Positions 1 through 11,633 of a DNA stretch of 64,000 bases are shown in pieces. Position numbers and translations under genes: made by a program. Each line of letters opens with the position of its first letter. The stretch's first letter is position 1. The stretch spans positions 310,001-374,000 of the forward strand of contig CAVXNX010000005.1 of the NCBI GenBank assembly GCA_963763215.1, given 5' to 3'. This stretch comes from DASQZK01 sp963763215. Its GTDB lineage: Bacteria; Bacteroidota; Bacteroidia; Bacteroidales; GCA-2748055. The notes beneath the pieces were generated by a model, which was not told the origin of the DNA, did not search any database, and worked only from the letters and a program-made list of their open reading frames with translations.

Positions 1-2270
1 TGGAAAGTTCAGGATTCACCGGATCGTAACTGGCATTATAGACCTTCAGGGCGAATTCATAGACATAGGTATTTCCGTCCTTGCGCATGGCAAATTTGCT
101 GAAATGGTCGGCATAATTGGCAATGTGATAGTCGGACCAGCTGTTGCCGGCGATGTCGGCAGCCACGAAATCGTGGGTCACTTCACCATCGGCCGGGGCG
201 TTGACGGCCAGGTGGTAGGAAAAGGCGTTCTCGGCATTCTCGCCGGTGGAGGGGTTGTCAAAGACGTGAGGCCCCCCGGAGTGGTTTTCATCGATGAACA
301 GTTCCAGCATGTCAAAATTGGGGTAATCGGTATTGGGATACTGGTAGCCATCGATGAAGACATCATCATGGATCTCAGCCAGGAAATACATCGTGTTATC
401 CGAAGCCGACCACAGGCTCTTGAACCTGCCGGAGAAATCGGATGCAGGAACGGATCCTCCCCAGGGGATCCAGGTGTTCCCGATATCGTACCAGTCGGCC
501 GATTTCCAGCAGTCATCGTTCTCCTGCCCGTCGAAGACGGGGGGAGCCGTTGCCTGGCGGGCAATGAAGGGATCGTCTTCAGAAATGTCACCGGGCACGG
601 TCACCAGTTCGATGCCATATCCTTTGCCCATATTGCGGGAGTACTGTCGCTGGATGGCATTGTTCCAGTGCTCGTTAACCCCGAGGGAACCGAGGATCGT
701 GCCGTCGCCTTCGGGGTCGTAAAGGATCCCGTCGGGCCAGTTGGTCCTGTCGGCGGCCTGCTGAAGGTAGTCGTCGGCGCCGTAAAGATGGGGCCGGTAT
801 TTCGTGAAATCGGCCGGGTTGTTGAATTCTGTGCGGAGGATGTCGAAGCATACCGATTCGAGAGCGACCTGGTCGAGGGAGATGATCACCGAACTGGACC
901 AGTCGTTGTTGAAGGGTGGTGACCCGAATTTAACCGGGGGTTCCGTGGCCTCTCCGCCGCCCCACAACCCGTCGATGAAATAGAGCAGCGTGTTCTGGCC
1001 GAGCAGCTGGTGTCCCATGATGTCGACAAAGACCCGGTATTTATGGTATCCGATGGTTGACTGCAGAGGGGTGTCATTCACGGGTGCCGGGAGGCTGGGG
1101 TGAAGATGTTCGGCGCTCAGGCGGGTGTGTGAGCCGAAATGATTTTTTGCCGTGAGTGTCACGCCGGCCCTGGCATGCGCCTTCAGGGCGGCCATGTTGA
1201 TCATGTAGTCTGCATCCTGCATCTGGGTGTACAGTTTGTCGGAAATGGCGTCGGGCATGACCGTTCCATGATCGGAATAAAAAATGACCGGCTTATCCGG
1301 TACATCAAGGGTGGAGCGGCCGAGCGGCTCGTACGCCGGGTCGCGGTCGACATAGTGGATGTCCGGGTAAACGGCATGCAGATAATCATAGGTATGCTGC
1401 CATACATGGGCAATCGGATCACCGAGGTAGATGTCTTCCTGCGGTACGCCGGCGGTGTCGATCAAATGCCTCAGGATGCTGAGCATGGTGAAGGGTGAGG
1501 TTTCTGCCACCGGGTCATAGCCCGATTTCCAGCCGCTGTAATCCCTCTGAAGGGTGGAGGGATCGCTCAGCCAGGAGGCCGTGCCCTGGTTGACTTTGAT
1601 GAAGATCTTCTCTCCAGTGGTATATCCCACATCCCCTTTGCCCTTGATCTTATTGAAATTCCGGAATATGGCATCCCAGGATGCGGAAAGGGTCTTTTCG
1701 CCCGTCAGTTTCAGCACCGCTGAATCGACCATGTGATCGATGACACCCTGGTCGTTGTTTGCGGCACTGTAATAGGGACTGCTCTGCATCATTCGGGCAG
1801 TTCTCGTTGGTGGCCTTGGGATTGAAAACCCAGACCACCCGTCCGGGATGGATCCCATGGGGCTCCCCGGCAGGCTGGTTGGGAATGAAAAAGTCATTGT
1901 TGACATACAGGTCGGCTGCCGCGGCCTTTTTATGCTGCTCAACCACGGCGAAGATGCCCAGGCTAAGCGCCAGAAAGGCAAAGGTGCCGCCGATCATATA
2001 ACGCTGTGCCTTCAAACTCTTCCGTGCTACCCGGAAAGCGGTGAATGACCCCGACACCGTCAGCAGCCAGACGATGAATCCCGACATGATTGGGAACGCA
2101 GCCTTCATGCACGGATATCCTGCCCTTTGAGGCTTTGGGACAACCCTGATCAGAAACCACAGGGTGGAAAGGATTCCCATCACTATGAAGATGACCCGTG
2201 CCGGCACTTTTATTCTCCTGAGCCAGTCCCTGAGGACGGCAAACTTCCTGTCAAATCGTGGATGTGTCAT
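1..2270 (-). CDS. DUF362 protein with N-terminal membrane segments and C-terminal CBM9-like domain (partial, frame break)
   Basis: The gene starts at ATG 2268-2270 and runs off the left edge. The N-terminus has three hydrophobic segments (VIFIVMGILSTLWFLI, then FPIMSGFIVWLLTV, then FAFLALSLGIFAVV). The following part (from VVWVFNPKATNENC) resembles DUF362, a family of unknown or poorly defined function often linked to iron-sulfur proteins. The part nearest the edge reads like a CBM9-type sugar-binding domain (MYFLAEIHDD, FDMLELFIDENHSGG, KDGNTYVYEFALKVYN). The frame breaks at the GGG of 1795-1797: removing one G joins TNENC to MMQSSPYYSAANNDQG and gives one open frame to base 1. It is the last gene of the minus-strand hydrolase run, about 155 bp after the GH2 gene. 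Domain calls are from recognised sequence style; the DUF362 and CBM9 combination is inferred. Confidence 0.6.
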
Positions 2271-2425
2271 CGTTTTTCGTTTTAGGGTGCAGCTGTGGAC
2301 CAGCCGTAAACAAAAAGGAAAGACAGTCTGGTATGCTTCTCTCCCCCAGGTCAGCAGGAGAAAAACATACCCGGAATTCTGACCTGAATGGCCTATTCTA
2401 TAACACAGGAGGGACAGGAATGTTT

Positions 2426-5003
2426 TCAGAGATTGTTCAGGCAAACGATCTTCAACAGACGTTCAGGATCTGTGATCTCTGCATCGGTTTTAAAATGAAT
2501 GGTTTTCACCGATCCCGGAACCAGGTTGAAAAAATTATCGCTGAAAAATCCGCTGGTACCGTCGAAATCGAGATCAACAAACCGGGCGGGCACATTGGTA
2601 TCCAGGGTGATCGTGTAACCATCCGATGTTTTCGTAATGGATTTCACGAATTTTGCCGGGCGGAGATTTTCCTCCTTCGGTTTGCAGAAAGGAATGAGTT
2701 TTTCCGTCAGAAGCGTGTCGCCGTTAAAGAGACGGGCGATGAGGTATGTTGACCGCGACGGATTCCCGCATTCCTTTTCCGGGTAGCCCGCGGTGAAAAT
2801 TTTCGTCGAGGTGTTCGCCGGGATGGTCATTTCGCGGCTCACTGTTTTCCCGGCAACCTTGCCGTCGGTAGTCATCCAGGTCAGTTGCAGGGTGACTTTC
2901 CGGGGGACAAGTTCGTCGCTTACGGCGTAAAGGTCAATCTTCCCGTCACGGGTATCGGGAGCCAGGATGAGATTCTCAAAGGAACGCATGGCCTGGTAAT
3001 GGGGCGCTTTCCAGTTTCCGTAATAATCGACCGTGGACCAGGAGATGGTTGGCCAGCAATCGTTGATCTGCCAGTAGAGTGATCCCATGCATACCGGCAT
3101 GTTTCTGCGGTGAGCCTCGATGGCTTCTTTCATGGCCAGCTGATGGGTGACCTGGCTGAGATAAATGAACGTCCCGAAATCTTTCGGCTCGGGGAAATAC
3201 TGACGGATATAGCGGAGTTGCATATGGTTTCCGTTAAAACCCGGTTCGATCCAGTCCATACGGCTTCTCTGCCGGCGGTTTAAGAGCGGGCTAAACATGG
3301 TCAGATCTCCGGGCCGGGCAAACGTCAGCAGGGTAGACTTCCGGGGAAAGGACTGAAGACCGTATTCGCTGACAAAGCGGGTGGCATGGTTGCCATAGCC
3401 TTTGAAATCATTTGGTCCGAACCAGACCGACCAGTCATGCTCGTCACCGGATTTCCCGTCAGGGAGGTTGTGATCGTAAGCCTGGGGAGAAGAAGACCAG
3501 TATGAAATTTCCGGATCATTTTGCTGCACAGCTTCGGGAAGGATATGGTAGAAAATCTGAGCGTAGGTTTCCTGGAGAACCTTTCTCTGCTGGGGAGTAT
3601 ACTGTTTGGGCCATCCCCAGTTATTCCAGGCGATCAGGTTTTCATTATTTCCGCACCACATCGCCATGCAAGGATGATTTCTGAGGCGTTTCACATTATA
3701 GGCCGCTTCTTTGCGGATATTATCGAGATGTTCAGGATCACCGGGCTGTAGGCCACAGGCAAACATAAAATCGTGCCAGATCAGGATGCCGTATTTGTCG
3801 CACAGGTCATAAAAAAGGTCATTCTCGTAAACGCCTCCGCCCCATACCCTCAGCATATTCATATTGGCATCGGCAGCCTCTCTCACCACCCGTTCATATT
3901 TTTCAGGGGTTACCCTCGGGATGAAGATATCCCCTGGAATGTAATTGGATCCCTTCATAAACACGGGGACATCGTTAAGTCTGAAAAGAAAGCCTCTTCC
4001 GTCGCCATACCTGTCCCGTTCCTGCACCAGTTCCAGTTTGCGGATGCCCAGGTTAACAGAAAGGGAATCGAGATCCCGGTCCGATTTGGAAACGGTGATG
4101 TTGACCCGGTACAGTTTTGGTTTTCCCAGCCCGTTGGTCCACCACAGTTCGGGATGGATAAACTCGAGATTTAGAATGACATCATTCATTCCTTTCCTGA
4201 GCAGGACCCGCTTCGAAGCCATCTTTTTGCCGTCGGCCGAAATCTGGACGGCGTAGCGGCCATCATCTGCGGATTCAATCTCGCAATTGGCAATGTATGT
4301 GCATTTTTCGGTGCTGAATCTGTCCTGGGCCATCCGCACATCACGGATGATGACCCTGTCCCAGGAACGGAGATAGACCGGTCGCCAGATCCCGCTGGTA
4401 ACCAGCCTTGGCCCCCAGTCCCACCCATAATGGAAAGGCGCTTTCCGGGTGAACACGTTGGTCTTTTTATCGTCGGGAGCCTGCTCGTTGGTGGCGATCA
4501 ACGGGTATCCGAGGGCCTCGAGTTTCTGCATCCCGATCCGCACGGGCGATTTAAAATGCACCCTCAGGGTGTTTGTCCCCGTCCGGAGATATTTTTTGCA
4601 GTCTTTCTCCCAGGGAATGAACATGTTGTCCGCACGGATCACCAGGCTGTCGTTCAGGTAAACATCCGCATAAGTGTCCAGCCCTTCAAACACCAGGCTG
4701 GTATGCTGATGGGAGAGGTCGGCCTCATTCAGTCCCGAAGGTTGTCCTGTAGATCCAGTCTTCGTTCTCGATCCACTGAAGACTGTCTTCATTGAATCCG
4801 ACAAACGGATCGGGGATCAGACCATCGTCCATCAGGTCGGTATGGACGGTACCCGGCACGGTCGCTTTGTGCCAGTTATTTTCCCCGGCCCGGGTGAACT
4901 CCCAGTTTTGAGTGAGATCTTTGATTTCTTTATTCGCGGGTTTTTTCACGGAACATGAAAGCATGAGGGTTAACAGGAAAGTCAGGCCGATGAATTTTTT
5001 CAT
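2426..5003 (-). CDS. GH2 beta-mannosidase-like lipoprotein (one frame break)
   Basis: Exo-acting glycoside hydrolase of family GH2, most like beta-mannosidase (removes terminal beta-mannose). It starts with a lipoprotein signal (MKKFIGLTFLLTLMLSC), so it should be exported and lipid-anchored. The N-terminal sugar-binding fold (TVPGTVHTDLMDDGLIPDPF, FEGLDTYADVYLN, DNMFIPWEKD, YGWDWGPRL) is followed by the TIM barrel. The general acid/base Glu lies in WCGNNE and the nucleophile Glu in FVSEYGLQSFP. The frame breaks at CCC 4734-4736; dropping one C joins RTTFG to LNEADLSHQH and restores the family pattern. About 858 residues, usual for the family. It begins 15 nt after the stop of a second GH2, so the two are probably cotranscribed. 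The substrate within GH2 is inferred from beta-mannosidase-type motifs. Confidence 0.85.
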
Positions 5004-5017
5004 GAGTCGTTGGCATT

Positions 5018-7531
5018 TTAATCGTTAGTATGAAGGTATGGGGCCGTCCGGCTGCTGCTATGGAAAACGTCATAAAGGCTCAGGCAGCTGAAAGCATCCG
5101 GATCCGGGTTGCGGTTATCCGACTGGAAAATGATGATCTTTTCTTCCCCCGGGAAAAGGTCGAAATAGTTGTCACTGAAAAATCCGCTCTCCTCCGGGTG
5201 ATCGATGAAGATGTTTTTAACGAGTGTCGGGCTTTTCATGAACAGAAAGATTTTGTCAAAAACCTTCTCCCACTTGAGCTCGAGGGCGGGATCATCCAAC
5301 TCCAGATTTTTCGGCTCGGTAAAGTAGAAGACATTGTGAGCGAGCTGGTGATTCTTTCTGAAGACCTTCATATCCAATAAGCAGCTCCCGGCGCTTCTGT
5401 CCGGGTGAAGAACCGCCGCTTTCTCCGAGAAGACCATTTGGGCCCGGTTCGCATTGGCCGTGGTTTGGATATTCTTGAAATACAGTTCTTTTCCCGAAAA
5501 ATCGAGGCAACGGATACAGAGGGTGACGGGGATGTTCTCTGGAAGATCGGAAACAAGGAAGACACGGATGGTCCCGTTTTTCATTTCGGCCGAGATGAGG
5601 ATATCGCTGAAAGCGGTTTTGAGATGGTAATGCAGGGCCTTCCACCGCCCATAATAATCAATACCCGACCAGGTCGCCGATGGCCAGCAATCGTTCAGCT
5701 GCCAGTATAATGAGCCCATGCATAGAGGTTTGGCCCTCCGGTGGGATTCGATGGCTCCCTTGATGGCTTCAGCCTGCAATAACTGGGATAGATAGATGAA
5801 ATGCCTGAAATCCTCCGGAATTTTATAGAACATCTCAAGGTTCTTTTCCACCAATTCTGCTCCTCCCGGCCATCCCTGGTGTGATTCCATGAGTTCAGAA
5901 TGAATGCCGGCATGGTTTTTCCCGGTAAAACTCCGGATGGTTTTTATGTCGGGGTAGGATTTGAAGCCATATTCGCTCATAAAGCGGCCGATATGGTCGC
6001 GGTAGACGGTAATCGGGAGAATTTCCTTGACAATATCCCAGTAGTGAAAATCACCGCTTTTCAGGCTGGGAATGTCTCCGTCACCGCTTGAAGGGGAGGA
6101 GGGCCAGTAGGGACGGGTTGGGTCCATTTCGCCGAGGATACCGGGGATCAGTTCATGGAACAGCCTGTCATACGATTTCAACGCAGGGCCGGAGGCTTCA
6201 CCCAGTTCCTCCTTCCAGCCCCAGGTGTGAAAACCTTCAAGAACTTCATTGTTCCCGCACCACAGGATCACTGAAGGATGGTTGCGCAGGCGTGCCACCT
6301 GGTATCTGACCTCCTGTTCGACATTTCTCAGGAACGCATCGTCGGAGGGGTACATGCAGCAGGCGAACATAAAATCCTGCCAGACCAGGATTCCTTTCCG
6401 GTCGCACAGCCGGTAGAAGTGTTCATCTTCATACACCGCTCCACCCCAGGCCCTGAGCATATTCATGTTGACGGCAATGGCATTGTCAGTCAGTTCCTCA
6501 TAGTCGCGGCCGGAAACCCGCGACACGAAATAGTCGGCCGGGATGATGTTGGCGCCCCGGATGAAGATATCCCTGCCATTGATCCTGAACATAAAGGACC
6601 GTCCGGCCTTGTCCGCGTCCCGGATGAGTTCCACCGTCCGGATGCCGTAATCGGTGACATATTCATCGAGGGTTCCGCTGCCGGCTGAAAGGACGACCCT
6701 CACGGAATAGAGCTTCGGATCTCCGGAACCATGCGGCCACCAAAGCTTTGGATGACTGATCCGGATGCGCAGTTCATGGTGTGAACGTTCACGGGTGAGG
6801 ACCGTGGTCAGGTCGGCGGCGGCCATGAGGTCGGTCAAGACCTGAAGCCTGTACTGGCCGGCTTTCCTGCACCATAGCGAAACATCCACGGAAAGGACAG
6901 CCTCGGCCCCCGACAGTGAAACCAGCCTGATCGGCTGCCGATTCGATGCCCGCCGCACCTTTCTTCACGAGGATCACGTCTTTCCATATCCCGCTGGTCA
7001 GCAGGCGCGGTCCCCAGTCCCATCCGTACATATAGGGAGCTTTCCGGGTAAAGGGACTGACCCGGAACTCATGTTCATCGTTGTTTGCCGGCAGACGGTA
7101 GGGCAGTTCCCGGTATTTTTTCAAACCCATCTTAAAGGGTGAACGGAGGATAATTTTCAGCTCGTTCATCCCGGGGGTGAGCCGTCCGGTCACGTCTTTC
7201 TCCCAGGGAATGAACATGTTGTCGGCATGCAAAAGGAAACTGACCGTTGAGACTCACGTCGGCATAGGTATCCAGTCCCCTGAAAATGAGCGAGACATTG
7301 GGGAGGGAAGAAACCTCCCGGCTCACTTCAAAATCACAGATGTATTCCCAGTCTTCCTTTTCGATCCACTGCACTTTTTTTTCATTCAGGCCGAAGAAAG
7401 GGTCGGGAATCAGCCTGTTGGCTGTACAAATCGGTATGCACGCACCCGGGAACGGCCGCCAGGTGGTAATGCTCATTCCTGGCATTCCTGAAACGCCAGT
7501 TGCATGCGGAGAGGTTGAGAAGCTGATGCAT
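5018..7531 (-). CDS. GH2 beta-mannosidase-like enzyme without signal peptide (three frame breaks)
   Basis: Second GH2 beta-mannosidase-like enzyme, paralogous to its downstream neighbour (same GLDTYADV, DNMFIPWEKDV and YGWDWGPRLLTSGIW blocks). Acid/base Glu in WCGNNEVLEGF; nucleophile Glu in FMSEYGFKSYPD. The best start is ATG 7531 (MHQLLNLSACNWRFRNARNE), 18 nt after the esterase stop; no signal peptide is visible, unlike the neighbouring GH2, so it may act in the cytoplasm or periplasm, or the true start may be hidden. Three frame breaks, each repaired by removing one base: near 7423 (DLY to ANRLIPDPF), in AAA 7237-7239 (NGQ to FLLHADNM) and near 6935 (GIES to IRLVSLSGAEAV). Length after repair is about 837 residues, as expected for the family. 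Confidence 0.8.
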
Positions 7532-7548
7532 ACCTGTCAATGCGTTTA

Positions 7549-8452
7549 TTACCGGTGAAAACTTTCACCGATGAACTCCAGACCGTAGATGATATTGGTC
7601 CGCCAGTACTGCCAGTTATGGGAACCATCGTGAACCCTGTACTGGTGCCTGATGTCGCGGTCGCGCATGATCATGTGCAGGGTGGAGTTCCCCTTGTAAA
7701 GGAAATCGTCGTCACCAATGTCGATATAGAACCGGACCTGTTCGATCTGATCTTTGGGAAGGGTGTCCATCAGGTCGACTGCCGAGTTGGCTTTCCAGTA
7801 ATCGTTGATCCTGTCGCCGTTTTTACCGGCCCCGAACAGATCGCCAAACCAGGTTTTGTATTGGTCTGCCGGCAGATCCCTGATCTGCTGATCGGTGAAC
7901 ACTCCCGGGCTGAAGGCAGCACATGCGGCGAACATATCGGGATGGTGAAGCGACCAGATCAGGGAGCCGAATCCTCCCATGGAAAGCCCCGCCACAGCCC
8001 GGAACTCTTTTTGGGCCCGGGTGCGGTAGGTGTTATCGATGTAAGGGATCATTTCCTGGAAGGCCATGTCTTCATACCGGTCCCTGCCGGCTTTGTCGTT
8101 GAGATACCAGGTCACTTTTGCATCGGGCATGACGATGATCATCGGTGGGATGTCCCTGTTGGCAATGGCGCGGTCGGCTGTTTCGGCAACCTCCCCGTAC
8201 TGGATCCAGGCCGTTTCGTTGTCGGAGAAGCCGTGGAGAAGATAAACCACGGGGTAACGTTCGGTGGACTGGTCATATCCTGCCGGCAGGTAGATGGCAT
8301 AAGGCACATCACGGCCGAGGATTTTGCTGTGAATGTTCAGATTTTCAAATACGTTTCCCATGGGGTAATATCCCGATCCGGAGGTTGGCTGACTGTGGAG
8401 GGGACCACTGCACAGCATGGCCATCAAATACAATACGAAGCGTTTTTTTCAT
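7549..8452 (-). CDS. Secreted alpha/beta-hydrolase esterase, Esterase D/Fes-like (frame break in signal peptide)
   Basis: Alpha/beta-hydrolase of the putative esterase (COG0627-like) type, a group that includes feruloyl and acetyl esterases acting on decorated polysaccharides. Catalytic Ser in AGLSMGG (GxSxG), Asp in YIDIGDDDF, His in HDGSHNWQYW. The start at ATG 8450-8452 is out of frame with the body only because of the T7 run at 8443-8449; with six T the protein begins MKKRFVLYLMAMLCSGPLHS, a normal signal peptide. About 300 residues. It sits between the SGNH hydrolase and the GH2 pair, fitting removal of ester groups before glycosidase action. The substrate is not shown by the sequence. 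Confidence 0.8.
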
Positions 8453-8567
8453 GATCAGAAGGTTTCTTTTTCCGCAAAATCCAACCTGTGGCGGCCCGGA
8501 AAGTCATACGACACGGACTTTCTTCTGCCGTCACGGATTTCTTCTGCCGTCATATAAACTTATTGAA

Positions 8568-9911
8568 TTATTCTGAAAGTAAAAACGGTTTGTAAACAAT
8601 GATCTTTTCAACAGGGATCTTTTTATGTTGAAAAGGGGATAATTTCAGGATGTGAGCCGTATTGGGCGTTCCCTGGACCAGGACATAATCCGGCTTTTCA
8701 GAGGTGTCGATGTAATCGGAGCAGGTTGCCCTGACATTCCAGGTGATGGTATATCCCGGCTTGAAGTCGACCCTGAACATGTCCCAGGCTTCCTTGATGA
8801 ACCAGTCTTCAGGTTCGATGATCACCCGGCCGGAGTTTGAGATGAATTTCTGTGAACTGATGCCGTTTCCGTCAAATCCGGTGAGGGAACCGTTGAGCCG
8901 GAAATGGAAACTTTTCATGCTGTCTTCGGTGCTGGTCATGGTCACGGTCCATTTTTCGGGGATGACCGGGGAGAGGTGGGACGTACGGAGGACGGCGCCG
9001 GTTTGCCAGGGCCAGTCTTTCGTACTGTCGGCGTTGGGACGGGTGATATAATAGATATTGTTGAGCGAGGAAGGCGGAACCTGATCGAAGAGGACCCTTG
9101 CCCTGACGGTATCTCCGGGCACGGGCCGGAGGACGATATCGGCCCTGTTCCCGGTAAAGTTCAGCAACAGGGGCCCTGACCCGGCATCCGCTTCGGGCAC
9201 GATGGTATCGACAAGGTGGTATGGGTCGGGGGTCCGGGACGGGTCGTCGTGGAAATAACGGAACAGCATTCCGGCAAGCAGCCTGTTTCCAGCCTCATCG
9301 AGATGTGCGCCGTCAACAGTGAGATCTTTGTCCTTCATCCCGTGGTCGCGGAGATACTGCTTCCAGGGCGTCCGGACATTCGCGAATTCGAGCTTGTATT
9401 TGTCGCAGAAGGAGGGGATGAGGTGGTACGACATGGTGTCTGACCAGGCATTGGGTCCGTTCCACGGGTCGTTCCATACCAACATCTCTGCCGAGGTCCT
9501 GCTGCGGATCATTCTCAGGATCTTTTCATAATCGGTATGGGATCCGAAGACGTGAAATATCACCAGGTCGGGATAAAAAGGCAGGATATCGTATTCCGTC
9601 GTTTTCCAGAGTTTCTGAGAGGCAAAACCACCGACCGACTTGTTGATCATATGGATCCTGGCATAGGGATACTTCGCCTTCAGTTTCTCCTCCAGGAATT
9701 TCCACCATTCCTGCTTGCTGAGCGACTGGCCGTAGACGATGATGCTCACGTCATAGGGATGTTCCGCAGTGCTGCGGGAAAGCAGTGCCAGTGTGCGGGT
9801 CATGCAAAGCCCGAAATCACTGCTGTCCCGGTCACAAAGCGGGTGATGGCCCTGCGCATTCACGAGAAGGGGGAGGAGGGAGAGGACAACGATATGAAGG
9901 ATTTTTTTCAC
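8568..9911 (-). CDS. Secreted SGNH/GDSL-type hydrolase
   Basis: Exported protein (signal MKKILHIVVLSLLPLLVNAQ) with an SGNH-hydrolase fold in the first 230 residues: block I is VYGQSLSKQEWW (Ser nucleophile, GQS in place of GDS), block II is around SVGGFAS, block III VFGSHTDYE and block V DGAHLDEAGN with the Asp-x-x-His pair. Members of this fold are usually carbohydrate esterases or lipases. The remaining 210 residues are beta-rich and unassigned, perhaps a binding module (FHFRLNGSLTGFDG). Its start overlaps the stop of the GH28 gene by 4 bp, so translation is probably coupled. The frame is intact. Deacetylation of the target glycan is a reasonable guess from context only. Confidence 0.75.
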   Translation of the reverse strand: MKKILHIVVLSLLPLLVNAQGHHPLCDRDSSDFGLCMTRTLALLSRSTAEHPYDVSIIVYGQSLSKQEWWKFLEEKLKAKYPYARIHMINKSVGGFASQKLWKTTEYDILPFYPDLVIFHVFGSHTDYEKILRMIRSRTSAEMLVWNDPWNGPNAWSDTMSYHLIPSFCDKYKLEFANVRTPWKQYLRDHGMKDKDLTVDGAHLDEAGNRLLAGMLFRYFHDDPSRTPDPYHLVDTIVPEADAGSGPLLLNFTGNRADIVLRPVPGDTVRARVLFDQVPPSSLNNIYYITRPNADSTKDWPWQTGAVLRTSHLSPVIPEKWTVTMTSTEDSMKSFHFRLNGSLTGFDGNGISSQKFISNSGRVIIEPEDWFIKEAWDMFRVDFKPGYTITWNVRATCSDYIDTSEKPDYVLVQGTPNTAHILKLSPFQHKKIPVEKIIVYKPFLLSE

Positions 9912-11437
9912 TCTTTTAGTTTTGAAACATGGGTCAGTGAGAGATCCTTATCGCCGGATCCGGGTGCGGAGGGGAAACGGCTCAGCGGATCGATATACAG
10001 GCCTTCAACATTTTCCGCTTCCAGCCCGTAAGAGTGATAGCCGGCCACATCGCTGTCCCAGCTCAGGTCAAAATCCTTGATTTTCAGATTGTCAACATTC
10101 CGTGCAAACAGGCCGGGAATGTCGTGCTTGAAGATGGCATACTGCATATCGGCCGTGGGCCGGAGGTCGAAATTTCCGCCATAATCCCTGGCCAGCGGTG
10201 AATTCCGGATGTGAAGCTGGATGCGGTCGAATTCGATGTTCTGAAGGGAATTGGGCTGTTGCCCCCAGAGCAGCATCCCGGTCTCACTCTCGGCAATGAT
10301 GTTGGAAAACCGGATATTGCGGATCTTTCCCGCGATCTTTCCCGCTGTCCTGGTGATCGACGAAACGTGGATGGGTTCACCATTTCCCCACCAGTGGCCT
10401 GAATGCAGCCGGTTCCGGATGATGATGCCGGAAAAGAGAACGTTTTCAATGGAAGCGGTATCCCGGGCGAAAATTCCGATGCCCCGGTTGGAATCATAAA
10501 TGACGATATTCGAGAAGACGAGGTTGCGGATGGGATGTTCACCATAACCGATCCGGATGCCGCTCGAACGACTCTGGAGGGCGCAGTTCGTCACGGTGAC
10601 ATTCTCGGCATAACCGGTTTTGTTGCCAAAGCGCTGGGCTTCGGTTCTTTCCTCGGCCAGACCGTGTACATTGATATCGGACGAAAAACCCGTGACGATA
10701 ATGGCATCGTCTCCGGCCCTTATATCGCAGTCGGAAATGATCACGTTGCGTGAATCCGTGCAATGGATGCCGTCGCTGTTTGGCATCAGGAGATTATTCA
10801 GGATGGTGATGCCCCTGACATTCACATTGTCGCAGTCCCCGATCCGGAAGGTCCATTCCGGGCTGTCCCTGAGCGTGATATTGTTGATCCTGACATTTTC
10901 GGAATTCATGATGACCACCATCATACCCGGCCGGTGCTCATATGCGATCGGTCCATCGGAAAAAGTCGCCCCTTCACGCAGATAACTGTCACCCTGACGG
11001 ATATATTTACGCTGCAGATCACCCGCGATGTGCATTTTCCCGGGAATATGAAAATGGGTCCCATTGCCGTTGATGGTCCCTGTGCCAGTGATGGCGATGT
11101 TGCGGGTATTATTGGCATAGATCAGACCGCCCACGGCATTGATGGTGTCGTAATCGGCCATGTTTTCACTTCCCGTAAGTACAGCGCCGTGTTCGAGAAA
11201 AAGTTCCACGTTGCTCTTCAGGATGATCGTGCCGCTGTAGAAAATCCCGGGAGGAATGACCACGGTTCCCCCGCCGCCCTGGTTACAGGCATTCACCGCC
11301 TTATTGATGGCGATGGTATTCATATGGCCTTCTCCTGCCATAGCTCCGTAATCGGTGATGTCATACCGGTCGCCCCGGTGCGTTATGCACCCGGCCATCA
11401 GGGCCATCGCGAATAAAAACAGCATGTGTTTCTTCAT
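9908..11437 (-). CDS. GH28 polygalacturonase-like lipoprotein with altered active-site motif
   Basis: Right-handed beta-helix protein of the GH28 (polygalacturonase/rhamnogalacturonase) type. I chose the ATG at 11435-11437 because it gives a lipoprotein signal, MKKHMLFLFAMALMAGC. Typical motifs follow: DYGAMAGEGHMNTIAINKAV near the N-terminus, NSDGIHCTDSRNV and IRAGDDAI with the catalytic acids. Where most GH28 enzymes have GHG this one has SRSSGIRIG, and the usual RIK site reads NRGIGIFARD, so the catalytic His and Lys positions look changed. It may be an atypical subfamily. About 509 residues, intact. The stop overlaps the next gene by 4 bp. Pectin or rhamnogalacturonan side-chain cleavage fits the neighbouring rhamnosidases. 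Confidence 0.75.
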   Translation of the reverse strand: MKKHMLFLFAMALMAGCITHRGDRYDITDYGAMAGEGHMNTIAINKAVNACNQGGGGTVVIPPGIFYSGTIILKSNVELFLEHGAVLTGSENMADYDTINAVGGLIYANNTRNIAITGTGTINGNGTHFHIPGKMHIAGDLQRKYIRQGDSYLREGATFSDGPIAYEHRPGMMVVIMNSENVRINNITLRDSPEWTFRIGDCDNVNVRGITILNNLLMPNSDGIHCTDSRNVIISDCDIRAGDDAIIVTGFSSDINVHGLAEERTEAQRFGNKTGYAENVTVTNCALQSRSSGIRIGYGEHPIRNLVFSNIVIYDSNRGIGIFARDTASIENVLFSGIIIRNRLHSGHWWGNGEPIHVSSITRTAGKIAGKIRNIRFSNIIAESETGMLLWGQQPNSLQNIEFDRIQLHIRNSPLARDYGGNFDLRPTADMQYAIFKHDIPGLFARNVDNLKIKDFDLSWDSDVAGYHSYGLEAENVEGLYIDPLSRFPSAPGSGDKDLSLTHVSKLKE

Positions 11438-11633
11438 GGATAAGAGTTTAAGCATTTCGTATTCCGGACGATGAGGCAGGGTTTGATCCCTTGGCACCGG
11501 CCGGGGTTCTCACTTCACCGGATCCATCCCTCCTGCCATCACGGCCTATTTGTATTTTGCCGCATTTCGGGATGCAAGGGGGATATCCGACCTTTGCAAA
11601 AGTATGGTTAATATTCGATGCCTCAGGCACAGA

